Assembly (NCBI RefSeq): GCF_027887165.1
Contig: NC_077229.1
Location: 114,592,520 to 114,656,519 of the forward strand
Source: Monodelphis domestica
Lineage: Eukaryota; Chordata; Mammalia; Didelphimorphia; Didelphidae
Direction of reading: 5' to 3'
Length of the DNA stretch: 64,000 bases
How positions within the stretch are numbered: position 1 is the stretch's first letter; each line of letters opens with the position of its first letter. The translations under genes and the position numbers were made by a program. Positions 55,216-64,000 of the stretch are shown piece after piece. The notes under the pieces were generated by a model. It was not told where the DNA came from. It saw nothing but the letters and a program-made list of their open reading frames with translations, and did no database searches.

Positions 55216-56369
55216 GTAAAGTGCATTGCAAACCATAAAGCACCATGCAAAAGCTAAATATATTATTGATAAAGCTCTATATCTATCATCTATCTACATA
55301 TTTCTCAACCATATTTTCTCTATAAAGCATTTATCTGACATTCTACTTATCATGTCTGTCTATAATCTATCTTTCTATCTTTTTCCTGCTTCTTCTTCCT
55401 ATCTTTTCAATAGCACATTCACCATCCTCTCAATCCTCTCCAAATTATCAGTTATTATGAGCACTGAACTCAAAATCAAAAGTGAACTGATGAGGGCTAT
55501 AGTTTTTATAATTCCAAGGATATAAGTATAGTCTAAAACTTCCATAATCATTTTTTTTGTTTGTTTTGGTCTGCTATCCCACACTGCTGACTGACATTGA
55601 ACTTCTAGACCTCTAAAATTGGCAGTTTTTCCCCCCTGGAAAACAGCTGGCTAGTGATATCCTACCCATTCATGCTTATGAAGTTCTTGAATTTGCTGTA
55701 AGACTTGATATTTATCATTATTAAAATTCGTTGTATTTGGCTAATAGTCTAACCACTTAATATGTTTTTTCTCTTATCCCCTCACCTTACCCCCCTATTT
55801 CTTGATAATGTAGTCTCCTTTAGGTCTCTCTCCCTTTTCTTATTCCTTTGTTCTCCTCTTTTCCCCAGAACCTCCCTTATCCCATCCCTCTTCCTTCCTG
55901 TTTCCCTGTATGTTAAGAAAATTTTTACCCTTCTAATTGTGTATGTTGTTCTTTCTTATCCAGGTCTGAGGAGAGGTGGGTTCTAGTACTCCCAGGCCTC
56001 CATCCCTTCTTCCATTTCTCCATGGTAGTTCCTTCACTCAGTTTCTCTTCCACATGAGACAGCCTGCCTCCTCCTGGTCTATTACACTACTATTTTAGTT
56101 CATTCCATTACATTCCCTCACTTGACCTCAAGTCTTCCATCTATACTCACCCTTTCAAAGTACCCAGGCAATGATTCCATTCCCCAGTGCCATAGATGAA
56201 ATTTTCCCATACCTGAATTGAACAATTTGGCCTTTTGGGTTGCTTATGATTATTCTTTCATTACCTTTGTATGTTTCTTATAGATCAGTTTTTCTGCCAG
56301 GTCCCTCTTCAGGGATAGTTGCAACTCCTTTACTCCATTTAATATAATTTTTCCCTTTGATAATTATGC
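55216..56369. other. Unassigned, pyrimidine-rich sequence
   Basis: No gene. 55290-55400 has CTAT-type low-complexity words and 55755-55910 is a CT-rich tract. The frames 55226-55525 and 55762-55986 are by-products. Confidence 0.4.
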
Positions 56370-56490
56370 CCATTTTTGCTGGATCCTTGAATGTTTTTTG
56401 GATTCTTCTTCTGTCATCAAAATTGTTAACTTTGTATCCTCTGCAGAATTGATAAGCATGCCACCCATGACTTCATACAAATCACTGATT
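56370..56490 (-). mobile_element. CR1/L3 LINE fragment
   Basis: 'gtatcctctgcagaattgat', 'aagcatgccacccatgactt', 'catacaaatcactgatt' in the antisense order of CR1/L3. Confidence 0.65.
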
Positions 56491-57034
56491 GTGAGTATGT
56501 GTGCATGTATGTGTTAAATTAGGAGCCATCATGACTTTATGGAAGACTAATCTCATTTCATTGAATCATAGGTTTAAATTTGGGAACCTTTCATCAATAT
56601 ATAAGAAAATTGTAACAGTGTTGTTGTTGGATTTTTCAAAGTCATACAAATAAGTCACTGAGAGAGCATTTAAATTTAAGTCTTCATGACTTCAAGAACA
56701 CTGCCTTATACATACCATATGATCTCTCTTACCTTTTCAGTAGATTTAATAAACTAGAACATCCAGGAGATGATACTATTCTCTCTCCTCATTCTCTTGT
56801 TCTCTTCCTATTCTCATCTGACTCTTCTTTTTTATATGTCTGAGCTATATTATTGTCTCTTTCCTGTTCCCCAATGAACTTTTTCTGGGCTCACTTAATT
56901 CCCTCATTCTTAATGGGGTTTTTTCTTCTAGAGATTTGATCAAATTAATTATCATCTTCATGATTACCATGCACCTGAGTGAATACCTTCTCTTTCTCAA
57001 TCCACTGGAGATCTTCAGATTCCTTTTATCCATC
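56491..57034. other. Unassigned sequence
   Basis: 56650-56740 may be a worn SINE head; otherwise nothing recognised. Confidence 0.35.
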
Positions 57035-57150
57035 ATCTTCTCCTGTTGGAATGAAAGATACTTGAAGGAAAGGACTGTTTTTTGTTTGTTTGTTTTTTGC
57101 TTGAATATTTATCCTGCTTGACACATAATAAATGTTTGCTGACTTCTAAA
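57035..57150 (+). mobile_element. L2 LINE 3' terminus
   Basis: 'ggaatgaaagatacttgaag', 'tgacacataataaatgtttg' in order. Confidence 0.55.
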
Positions 57151-57354
57151 GATGCTATGAGGTGGATGTAAAGCAGGGAATGAATTCCAAATTTGAAATA
57201 CAATGATGCTAATGACCATATATGGATGATAGGCATGGTCCTCAAAGATGATATAAGGGACTGACTATAATAAGAATTCAAAAAAAGATAATTTATGGGC
57301 TTACATTTGGGTTTAGAAAGAAAACTTCATAAGTATTGACTGGGAGAAATATGG

Positions 57355-57475
57355 CTAGATATTATAGGATCATTGATACAGAGCTAAAAAGGATGTAGGG
57401 GTTATTTAAGCAACTCCATCATTTTATAGATAAGCAAAAAGGCCTGGATTTGTCAAGTGACTTGTCCAAAGTCAG
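57355..57475 (-). mobile_element. MIR-like SINE fragment
   Basis: 'gctaaaaaggatgtaggggt', 'cattttatagataagcaaaa', 'gtgacttgtccaaagtcagt'. Confidence 0.5.
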
Positions 57476-57589
57476 TTATTATGAAAAAGACATGAGAACC
57501 TTAGTGGACTATAAGCTTTAAGTAAGTGTGGGACAGCAGTAAAAGAATGTGATCAGATGAGATATTTAAGAAAAGCTTGGGTTCCAAAA

Positions 57590-58175
57590 CATGGGAAGTG
57601 AGAGTCTGCCCATATTTTGCCTTGGAGAGGTCCTATCTGGAGTATTGAGGTTTTGTGTTGGACATCATATTTTAGAAAGGAAAATGGAAACTGAATAGAG
57701 CATGTCCAGAGGTAAGCAATCAGAAATAATATTGGTAACCTTGCCATGTGAGGATTAGTTGAAGGAGCATGACAAGGTTTAGCTTGGAGTTGAAAACATT
57801 TGGCAGAGTTGGAGAGAAAGAGACATAACAGTTTTCTTCTACCTCCTAGCTCAGTACCTGGCATATAACATGTGCCTAATAAATCTTTGCTGACTCATTG
57901 ATTGATTCATGTTTTTTAACGTCTGTCATCAAAAAGAGAGATTGGACTTCTACTACTTGGTCCCATAATAATCAGAAGAGAACAATGGTTATAAATTTCA
58001 GCTAGGTAGATTTTGACTTGACCAATCCATTAATGAAAACTTCTTAGAAAATTAGAGAGAGACAAAAATAGAATCATCTAACTCTGGGAGGCAGTGGGTT
58101 CTCTCTTCACTAGAGGTATCCAGGTGAAAGTTGTACAATACCTTGTTGGGGATATTGGAGTGGGAATCCCTCTGA
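57590..58175 (+). mobile_element. CR1/L3 LINE 3' region, with an inserted L2/MIR end
   Basis: Sense CR1/L3 words in order: 'ggagaggtcctatctggagt', 'gcatgtccagaggtaagcaa', 'gagcatgacaaggtttagct', then after a short L2/MIR terminus (57840-57900) 'gggaggcagtgggttctctc', 'cactagaggtatccaggtga'. These correspond to the C-terminal ORF and 3' UTR. The minus frame 57864-57553 is chance. Confidence 0.75.
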
Positions 58176-58184
58176 GATTCTGCC

Positions 58185-58388
58185 TCTGGGAAGCCAGGTA
58201 GAGCAATGTATATAGTACTGGGATTATAGTGTCAAAACTGGTCTCAGACCCTTATTGAATATGTGACTTTGGGCAAGTCCCTTTACAATTATTTATCTCT
58301 GTTTTCCCATTTGTAAAATGAGGATAATAACAGTACCTATAGCCTAGGATGTAAGATTCAAATGAAACAATATTTGTAAAGTGTTAAT
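58185..58388 (+). mobile_element. MIR-like SINE
   Basis: 'gggaagccaggtagagcaat', 'aatatgtgactttgggcaag', 'ttttcccatttgtaaaatga', 'ggataataacagtacctata' in order. An ATAC microsatellite follows it. Confidence 0.75.
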
Positions 58389-58408
58389 ACATACATACAT
58401 ACACATGC

Positions 58409-59452
58409 TGTGAATCTTGAAATTTCTCAGACTTGTGAAAGTTAAAAAAATTCCCCATTGGGGAATTCTCCATTGGGATAATTCCCTATTGGGACCATTC
58501 CCCATTTGGACAGTGAGAACTCTACTTAGATCAAAAATGTGAAGGCCTCTACTCCACCCGTACTTAAGCCTGCTTTAGAGGAGAAAACTCCTTGCTGAAC
58601 AATGAAAAGTACTTAAACCCATACTTAAGCCATGCCTATTTTTAGAATTAATACAAAGGGGTGCTAAGTACCTATAAAGGTCAGGCAACTTGTAAACTTA
58701 CATGGGACAAAAAGGTGAGAAACTTACTCAGAGATTCTAGCCTACTCAGGTGTGGATTACTAAAAGGATTAGTCTACCTAGGTGTGAATTCAGAATGGGC
58801 TGTCCTTTGGAAAACGTCTACTGTGATTGGTAGATGGAAGAACTTAGGGGAGGTGACATAGGAGAAAACCTGCTATATAAGAAGAGGACAGTCTGTTGAA
58901 GAAACACAGTCTCTAAGAAGGCTGTTAGAAGGAGAGTGCTCTAAGGAGGCTCTGAAAAGACAGTCTCTAAGGAGTCTCTTGGGAGAGGCTCTTGAGGACA
59001 GTCAGAAGAATCTCTCTCTGGAGAAGGATGGCTGGCTGAACTGGTGTCTATATTCTTGCTTGGACAGATCTTGTGGTGAGTGATTAAGGACTGACTGATC
59101 TCTCTCTAAAGACTCAGGTCTAGGCCATGTTGGCTTAAGGCCCTTCAAACTTATTCCTTTCTTACTCTTTCTCTCTTTCTTTAATTCCTCATTGTATTAT
59201 TAATTAAATTCTATATAAAACCCAGTTGACTTGGGTATATTCATAATTGGGAATATTTCCCTGGATACCACCTTATATTTGATTTAAAAACAAAACACTG
59301 TAGTGAAAACATATCTTTGAGGTCACACATTTACTCACCCACTCTTTTAGCAGCCACAAATTAAGTCTTCCACTATTTTAACTCACTACAGTTTATGACC
59401 TCACCTATTTTAAGTCTTACAGTTTATGGCTCCCACTCTTTTAATTATTACA
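58409..59452 (+). mobile_element. ERV solo LTR, complete, 1044 bp
   Basis: TG...CA ends with a perfect 4-bp TSD, ATGC (58405-58408 and 59453-59456), inside a CA/TA-rich microsatellite. The 4-bp TSD fits class I (gamma-like) ERVs. U3 has a CCCCATTGGGG/CCCATTGGG near-repeat (58450-58500), a TATA box in GCTATATAAGAAG (58871-58883), then repeated AGTCTCTAAGGAG words, GATCTTGTGGTGAGTGAT, a TC-rich run, and ATTAAATTCTATATAAAACC (poly(A) region near 59205). No internal retroviral sequence is attached. A fragment of the same family is at 4165-4445. The frame 58661-58861 is chance. Confidence 0.93.
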
Positions 59453-59484
59453 ATGCACAAACACACACATATATGTATATGTAA

Positions 59485-60222
59485 TTGTTATTAGGGTCCA
59501 ATTAAAGTACATTTCTGTCTCACAATTCTGTAGGAAAAAATGCAGTAATATTTTATTTATCCATTATAAGTCAGGACTACAGGAAGTTGCCATATCTTAA
59601 GAGAGACAACACAAGACTAGATTTTTGTGTAAAAAGAGAAGTGTCATTTCCTAGTCTGATATATCATCATTTCTCAGGGATAGGGGAGCCAGACTAGCCA
59701 ATTGTTAGGTACTTTCATAGAAAGTATTTTATAAGGAGTGTGGTTCAAGGAGTCCTGCGTCAAACACCACAACCTCAAGTCTCACACTATATATTCAAGT
59801 CCTTTCATATTGGTGTAGAAGTCCATAAATCCCACATGGATTGGTTTCTTTTGATCTGTGTGCTCTTTTGGAACCTTCCAGGTTAAATCTCTGCTTCTAT
59901 GGCACTATGTAGATGAAGTCTATTCTCCTTTTTTTTGATCCCAGAATCAGACACAATCATAAATCACAGTCCCATGACATTTATTAATAAATGGCAGGTT
60001 TCCATAGTCTAAAGCTTTATGGGTATATATTTATATGCTAAGCAAATAGATAGCTTATTGCAAAAATCAAAAATAGTTCAAAGAAAATCGTTTCAATACA
60101 ATTACATGTGCTTAAAATGCAAAAAAAGAGAGAAAGAAAAATAAAATACTATATGACAAAAATAAAGTGCAATAAAATAGTACAGATCCATCAATAGGGA
60201 AGTCTTAACATAATCAATAGTT
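59485..60222 (-). repeat. Left inverted arm (inverted LTR)
   Basis: Starts TTGTTATTAGGGTCCAATTA and ends CATAATCAATAGTT. Its minus-strand reading matches the right arm and contains a TATA-like GCATATAAATATA (near 60035) and a GATAAATAAAATATT poly(A)-like signal (near 59555). TG...CA limits would be 59486-60216. The last 6 bases (ATAGTT) are shared with the right arm's inner edge and may be micro-homology at the joint. Confidence 0.9.
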
Positions 60223-60799
60223 TTGTACAAGACCTGAGAGCAGTGAACAATCATGTTATAAAGAGACACCTTGTAGTTTCTAATATAAGTACTTTTATTT
60301 CTTCCATTCCTAGCATAGCTACATACTTTACAGTAGTAGACTTGTGCTCTGCCTTCTTTTCCATTCCTGTACATAAAAATTCCAGGCATATTTTTGCCTT
60401 CACATGGAAGGGCTATAAGGGGACATGGTCTCATCTGCCTCAAGGTTATGTGGAAAAGTCCAGGACTTTTTGCACAAATTTTAAGTCGACACTGACAATA
60501 TAAGATTTAAAAGCAGCAAATTAATAAAATATGTAGATGATCTATTCTTGGCTTCAACAAAAGCTCAAGCATGCCAAGAGGATAGTAAGCACCTCCTCCT
60601 AGAACTACATAAAAGGGGACACAAGATCTCAAAGGAAAAGATTCAATGGTATCTCCCAAAAGTAGAATACTTGGGATTTATTCTAATTGCTGGTGCCCAC
60701 ACTATTTATCCTAAGTGCATAGAAAACATCCCAAAATTAAGTGCTCCTACAACTAAAAAGCAATTAAGGGTGATTCTTGGAACAACAGAATTTTGTTGA
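60222..60799 (+). pseudogene. ERV pol: reverse transcriptase remnant
   Basis: The frame opens directly at the arm joint with F-V-Q-D-L-R-A-V-N (60222-60248), the usual class I RT word just before motif A. TVVDLCSAFFS (motif A, catalytic Asp) and LPQGY (motif B) follow in frame 3 to 60503. After a frameshift the YVDD catalytic box is at 60530-60541, followed by the thumb (KVEYLGF) in another frame to a TGA near 60797. The N-terminal fingers are absent. In live ERVs this enzyme copies the RNA genome; here frameshifts and the missing start exclude activity. Similarity is to gamma-like/class I elements, not to the L1 RT in this window. Confidence 0.9.
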
Positions 60800-60837
60800 C
60801 AGTGAATCCCTTGTTATGGGGAAATCACTAAGTCCCT

Positions 60838-61970
60838 GTGTCACTTACAAAAAACTCAGTCCCTGAACCACTTAAATTAGAAAAGAAACACCTAACAGCT
60901 CTTTCAAATTTAAAACAGGCTATCTTGTCTGCCCCTGCTCTAAGCATCCCAAATTATCATAAACCATTTACCCTATATATGCATGAACAAAAAGGTGTAA
61001 CTTCAGGTGTTCTAACTCAACTTTTGGGACCTACTCAATGCCCAGTAGCCTATTATTCAGTCAAGCAAGATCCAGTAGCTGCCGATGCACCACCATGCCT
61101 TAGAGGAGTAGCCACTGAGGCTTTAATAGTAACTAAATAAGCTGATCTGGTATTGTGATGCCATCTGACCATAATGTGCCCACACGAGGTTGAGGCATTA
61201 AGACATAAGGCACAAGCATTTACTGTCCAAAGGATTACTAGGTATGAAATAACACAACTGAACAATGAACACATTACACTAAAATGCTGTGGAGCACTTA
61301 ATCCTGCAATCTTACATTCTGATTTGCCAACGTCTGGAGAACCTTTACATGATTGTACATCTTTAGTGTCCATTATTGATAAACCTCATATTCATAATGA
61401 TTTATTGGACACCCCATTGAATGATTCGCATTTAGTATTATTTACAGATGGTTCTTCATTTATGAGAAATGGCATGTGATATACAGGAGCTGTAGTAGTT
61501 AATGAATTTGAAACTCTGTGGTCAGCTTCCTTACCGTCAAATGTAAGCGCACAAGGTGCAGAACTCACAGCATTGAAACATGCCTATATCATTGCAAAGG
61601 ATAAAAGAGTCACAATCTATACAGACTCCTGCTACGCCTTTGGCATATGTCATGCTGTTGGCAGGCTATGGCTCCAAAGAACATTTTTAACCTCAGCCAA
61701 AAACCTATATCTAATGCAGAAATTCTTAATGAAGTTCTTTCTGCTCTCCAGCTGCCTGAAGCCATAACTATAGTTCAATGTTCTGCACATACAGATGGCA
61801 ATGATCCTGTCTCTAGGGGAAATGACCGAGCAGATTCCACTACAAAGCTAGCAGCCATAGAAGGGCCTGGATTAATTTTAACATTAAAAACCATGGATGA
61901 CTTAAATTTATCACTTTCCTATAATGAAAACGAAGTACAAAAATGGAAACAAAAATTTAAAGCAAATTAG
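60838..61970 (+). pseudogene. ERV pol: connection and RNase H remnant
   Basis: The frame 60838-61140 has the RT connection region (SAPALSIPNYHKPFTLY and a GVLTQLLGP word). RNase H follows: TDGSS (from 61444, first Asp), the TDSCYA block (61621-61638) and RGNDRAD (near 61815), the last catalytic region, in a different frame. An in-frame TGA at 61477-61479 and at least one frameshift near 61650 break it. RNase H would remove RNA from RNA:DNA hybrids. The residues that hold metal are still legible, which suggests moderate age. Confidence 0.88.
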
Positions 61971-61974
61971 CTTT

Positions 61975-63005
61975 AAAAAAGCAGATTAATAGAGTATGGG
62001 TATTATCTGAAGGAAAACCCTTGTTCCCTAGGAGTTTTTATCAACAAATTTGCCAATCTATTCATAAAAATGGTCATTTTGGCACCCAGAGCTTTGTGGA
62101 CTCTGTTAAAAGAATATGGATAGCCCCTGGTATAACTACTATAGTCTCTAAAGTATGTACAGCTTGACCTATCTGCCAGGCCTTTAATCAACCCGCCTTT
62201 CATGGCAAAGCCTTTGGTGGACGTCCTCTCACCTACACACCATTTGAACATTTTCAAATTGTTTTTATCTCTATGCCGAAAGCTGGACAGTATAAATTTT
62301 GTCTGGTCATAGTTGATCAGCTGACCAGGTATCTACTGCTCGGGCCACATCTGCTTTTGTTGCCAAAGTCCTTTTAAAATAAATTATTTCCTGTGTTGGC
62401 ATACCAGCACTTATTGGCTTGGATAGAGGAACTCATTTTACCTATTCTGTCTTATCAAAAATTTATTCATATTTAGGGATAACTCCTAAATTTCATACAC
62501 CATATCATCCCCAGATCTCCGGCCAAGTTGAACAAATGAATAAAGAACTTAAAACTATGATTGGAAAATTGTGCATGGAGATTCATTTGAAATGGCCTGA
62601 AATTCTACCTCTGGCCCTATTTTATTTCAGAATCAGACCCAGAGGCGATTTACACACTTCACCATTTGAGATGCTATTTGGACATCCACCTATTCAGGCA
62701 CAACCATTTACCCCTGCCTATACTTCATTGTTAGGAGGGGATATAACCATTTTTACATATATCAGAAAATTACAAGCAAAATTATGAGAACTCCATGACT
62801 CTGGAGCTGCTGTTCAAGCAGGCCCCTTAGAGTTCTTGCTTCATGATTTAAACCCAGCTGGTAATGTGTATATAAAGAATTTCAAACGTACTGGGTCAAC
62901 TTAACCTGCTTATGATGGACCATTCCAAGTCCTATTAAATACACCAGCATCTATTAAAATTGGGGAGAGGGACGCATGGATGCATTGTAGCCATGTAAAA
63001 TGAGT
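61975..63005 (+). pseudogene. ERV pol: integrase remnant
   Basis: The zinc-binding HHCC part is visible as HKNGH (62063-62077) and C-x5-C spaced codons (62156 and 62174) with an in-frame TGA between them. The DDE core keeps all three acids: Asp in VIVDQLT (62315), Asp in LDRGTHF (62422) and Glu in SGQVEQMN (62530), with a frameshift between the first and second. The TPYHPQ-SGQVE word is typical of class I elements. The C-terminus has GPFQVLL and SHVK (62920-63000), the usual end of class I pol. The longest open piece is 62419-62787. Non-functional. Confidence 0.9.
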
Positions 63006-63048
63006 ACCATCTATTGATAGTGAATAATTGACTATATTGATTGTATTT

Positions 63049-63805
63049 AACTATTGATTATGATAAGACTTTCCTATTGATGGATCTGTACTATTTTATT
63101 GCACTTTATGTTTGCCATACAGTATTTTATTTTTTCTTTCTCTCATTTTTTTGTATTTGAAGCACATGTATTTTATTGAAAATATTTTCTTTCTATTTTT
63201 GAATTTTGCAATAAGCTAAGATATCCATTTGTTTAGTATAAAAATACATACCCAAAAAGCTGTAGACTATGGAAACGTGTTATTTATTGATAAATGTTAT
63301 GGGACTATTATTAATGATTGTGTCTGATTCTAGAAAACGGGATCAAAAAAGGAGCACAGACTTTATCTACATAGTGCCATATAAGCACATATTTAACCTG
63401 AAAAGTGCCAAAAGATCACACAGGTCAAAAAAGAAACCAATCCATGTGGGGTTGATGAATTTCTATGCCAATATGAAAGGACTTGAACCTAGTGTGAGAC
63501 TTGAGGTTGCGGTGCTTGACATATGTAAGAGGCAAGACTCCTTGAACCACACTCCTTGTAAACTTTCTATGAAAGTACCTAACATTTGGCTAGTATGGCT
63601 CCCCTATCCCTGAGAAATGATGACATATCAGACCAGGAAATGACACTTCCCTTTTTACACAAAAATCTAGTCCTTTTTTTTTTCTCTCTTATATTATGGC
63701 AACTTCCTATAGTCCAGATGTATAATGGGTAAATACAACATTAATGCATTTTCCCCCTACAGATTTATAGGACAGAAATTTACTTTAATTGGACCCTAAT
63801 AACAA
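63049..63805 (+). repeat. Right arm (3' LTR-like)
   Basis: Follows the integrase by about 45 bp with no env. LTR-like limits would be TGATTATG (63055) to AATAACA (63804), 750 bp. It has a TATA-like AGTATAAAAAT (63237-63247). The 114-codon frame 63269-63613 is not kept in the left arm (stops and an indel there), so it is probably not a gene. Confidence 0.88.
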
Positions 63806-64000
63806 GGGCCTATTATGAATTTTTTTTAATTCAGAAATTTTATATACATAGTTTTTGATATTTTGATTTTGATTTTGACTTTTTACTTCTCTCAAGAGCT
63901 TAATTTCCAACCTCTATTTTTCTTTTATGTTTTTGGTTTTTCATTTGACAATTGACTCATACACCCATAACTCAACCATTTTGAATTGATCCATGTGTTG
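63806..64000. other. Unassigned AT-rich sequence
   Basis: TTTTGATTTTGATTTTGA-like simple sequence and nothing else recognised before the window edge. Confidence 0.5.

Larger units (their letters stand above)
59485..63805 (+). mobile_element. Rearranged class I ERV with inverted LTR-like arms
   Basis: A left arm (59485-60222), a pol remnant (60222 to about 63005) and a right arm (63049-63805). The arms are reverse complements of each other across their full length with roughly one difference per ten bases by eye, plus small indels. The right arm is oriented as a 3' LTR relative to pol. The left arm is inverted and joins pol in mid-RT. gag, protease, the RT N-terminus and env are missing. There is no TSD (left flank TAAT or GTAAT, right flank AGGGC), no tRNA primer-binding site and no clear polypurine tract. 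It is a dead, rearranged provirus. Confidence 0.88.

Noticed and set aside
55226..55584. Overlapping plus and minus frames
   Set aside because: Low-complexity CTAT/TTC sequence gives open frames on both strands; no domain.
59485..60222. Left arm as an ordinary 5' LTR
   Set aside because: Its orientation is opposite to the right arm, pol follows at mid-RT, and no primer-binding site follows it.
60102..60443. 113-codon minus frame at the left arm and RT joint
   Set aside because: It crosses the arm/pol joint antisense to the RT frame and has no domain.
59485..63805. The inverted-repeat element as a DNA transposon with long terminal inverted repeats
   Set aside because: No target-site duplication, no transposase, TG...CA-like limits and promoter/poly(A)-like signals in the arms fit an LTR better; kept as an alternative in the finding.

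Overview
The window is AT-rich mammalian nuclear DNA with no recognisable host gene, exon or structural RNA gene. Its repeats point to a marsupial. Many tRNA-derived SINEs carry heads and tails typical of marsupial MAR1/WSINE-type elements. L1 ORF2 copies of a marsupial type are present, with old L2, CR1/L3, MIR-like and hAT-like relics and several endogenous retrovirus (ERV) LTRs. I cannot tell American from Australian marsupial by eye. The listed open reading frames are retrotransposon fragments, microsatellite artefacts or chance frames.

Layout. 1-7000: fragments of L1, CR1/L3, L2 and an LTR. 7085-11640: an L1 3' end, an antisense LTR, and a long antisense L2-like stretch. 11940-16258: a 4.3-kb antisense L1 covering endonuclease, reverse transcriptase (RT) and C-terminus, broken by frameshifts, an AT microsatellite and a nested 132-bp L1 3'-tail insertion with its target-site duplication (TSD). 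16270-30000: old repeats, a 430-bp solo LTR (18812-19241) with a perfect 5-bp TSD, two further LTR candidates, and a less repetitive stretch near 27960-28260 that looks like a conserved noncoding element. 30600-50600: SINE-rich, with several young insertions whose TSDs are perfect, and an exactly duplicated 109-bp segment (35590-35698 and 36422-36530). 50600-58400: an LTR, L1 tails, a SINE carrying a retroposed 34-nt U2 snRNA 5' end (52231-52264), and CR1/L3.

58400-63805 is the most unusual part. A 1044-bp solo LTR (58409-59452, TSD ATGC) stands 32 bp from a 4.3-kb element (59485-63805). In that element a decayed class I (gamma-like) ERV pol, running from mid-RT to the end of integrase, lies between two LTR-like arms of about 740-757 bp in inverted, not direct, orientation. 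The right arm is oriented like a normal 3' LTR. The left arm is its reverse complement and is joined directly into the RT reading frame. No gag, protease or env is visible.

Nothing here encodes a working system. The value lies in the record of retroelement activity: the inverted-LTR provirus, L1-dependent retroposition of U2 RNA, two L1 3'-tail inserts that begin at nearly the same base, a local copy-and-insert duplication, and a few candidate regulatory islands. All coordinates of old repeats are approximate because family assignment was by eye.
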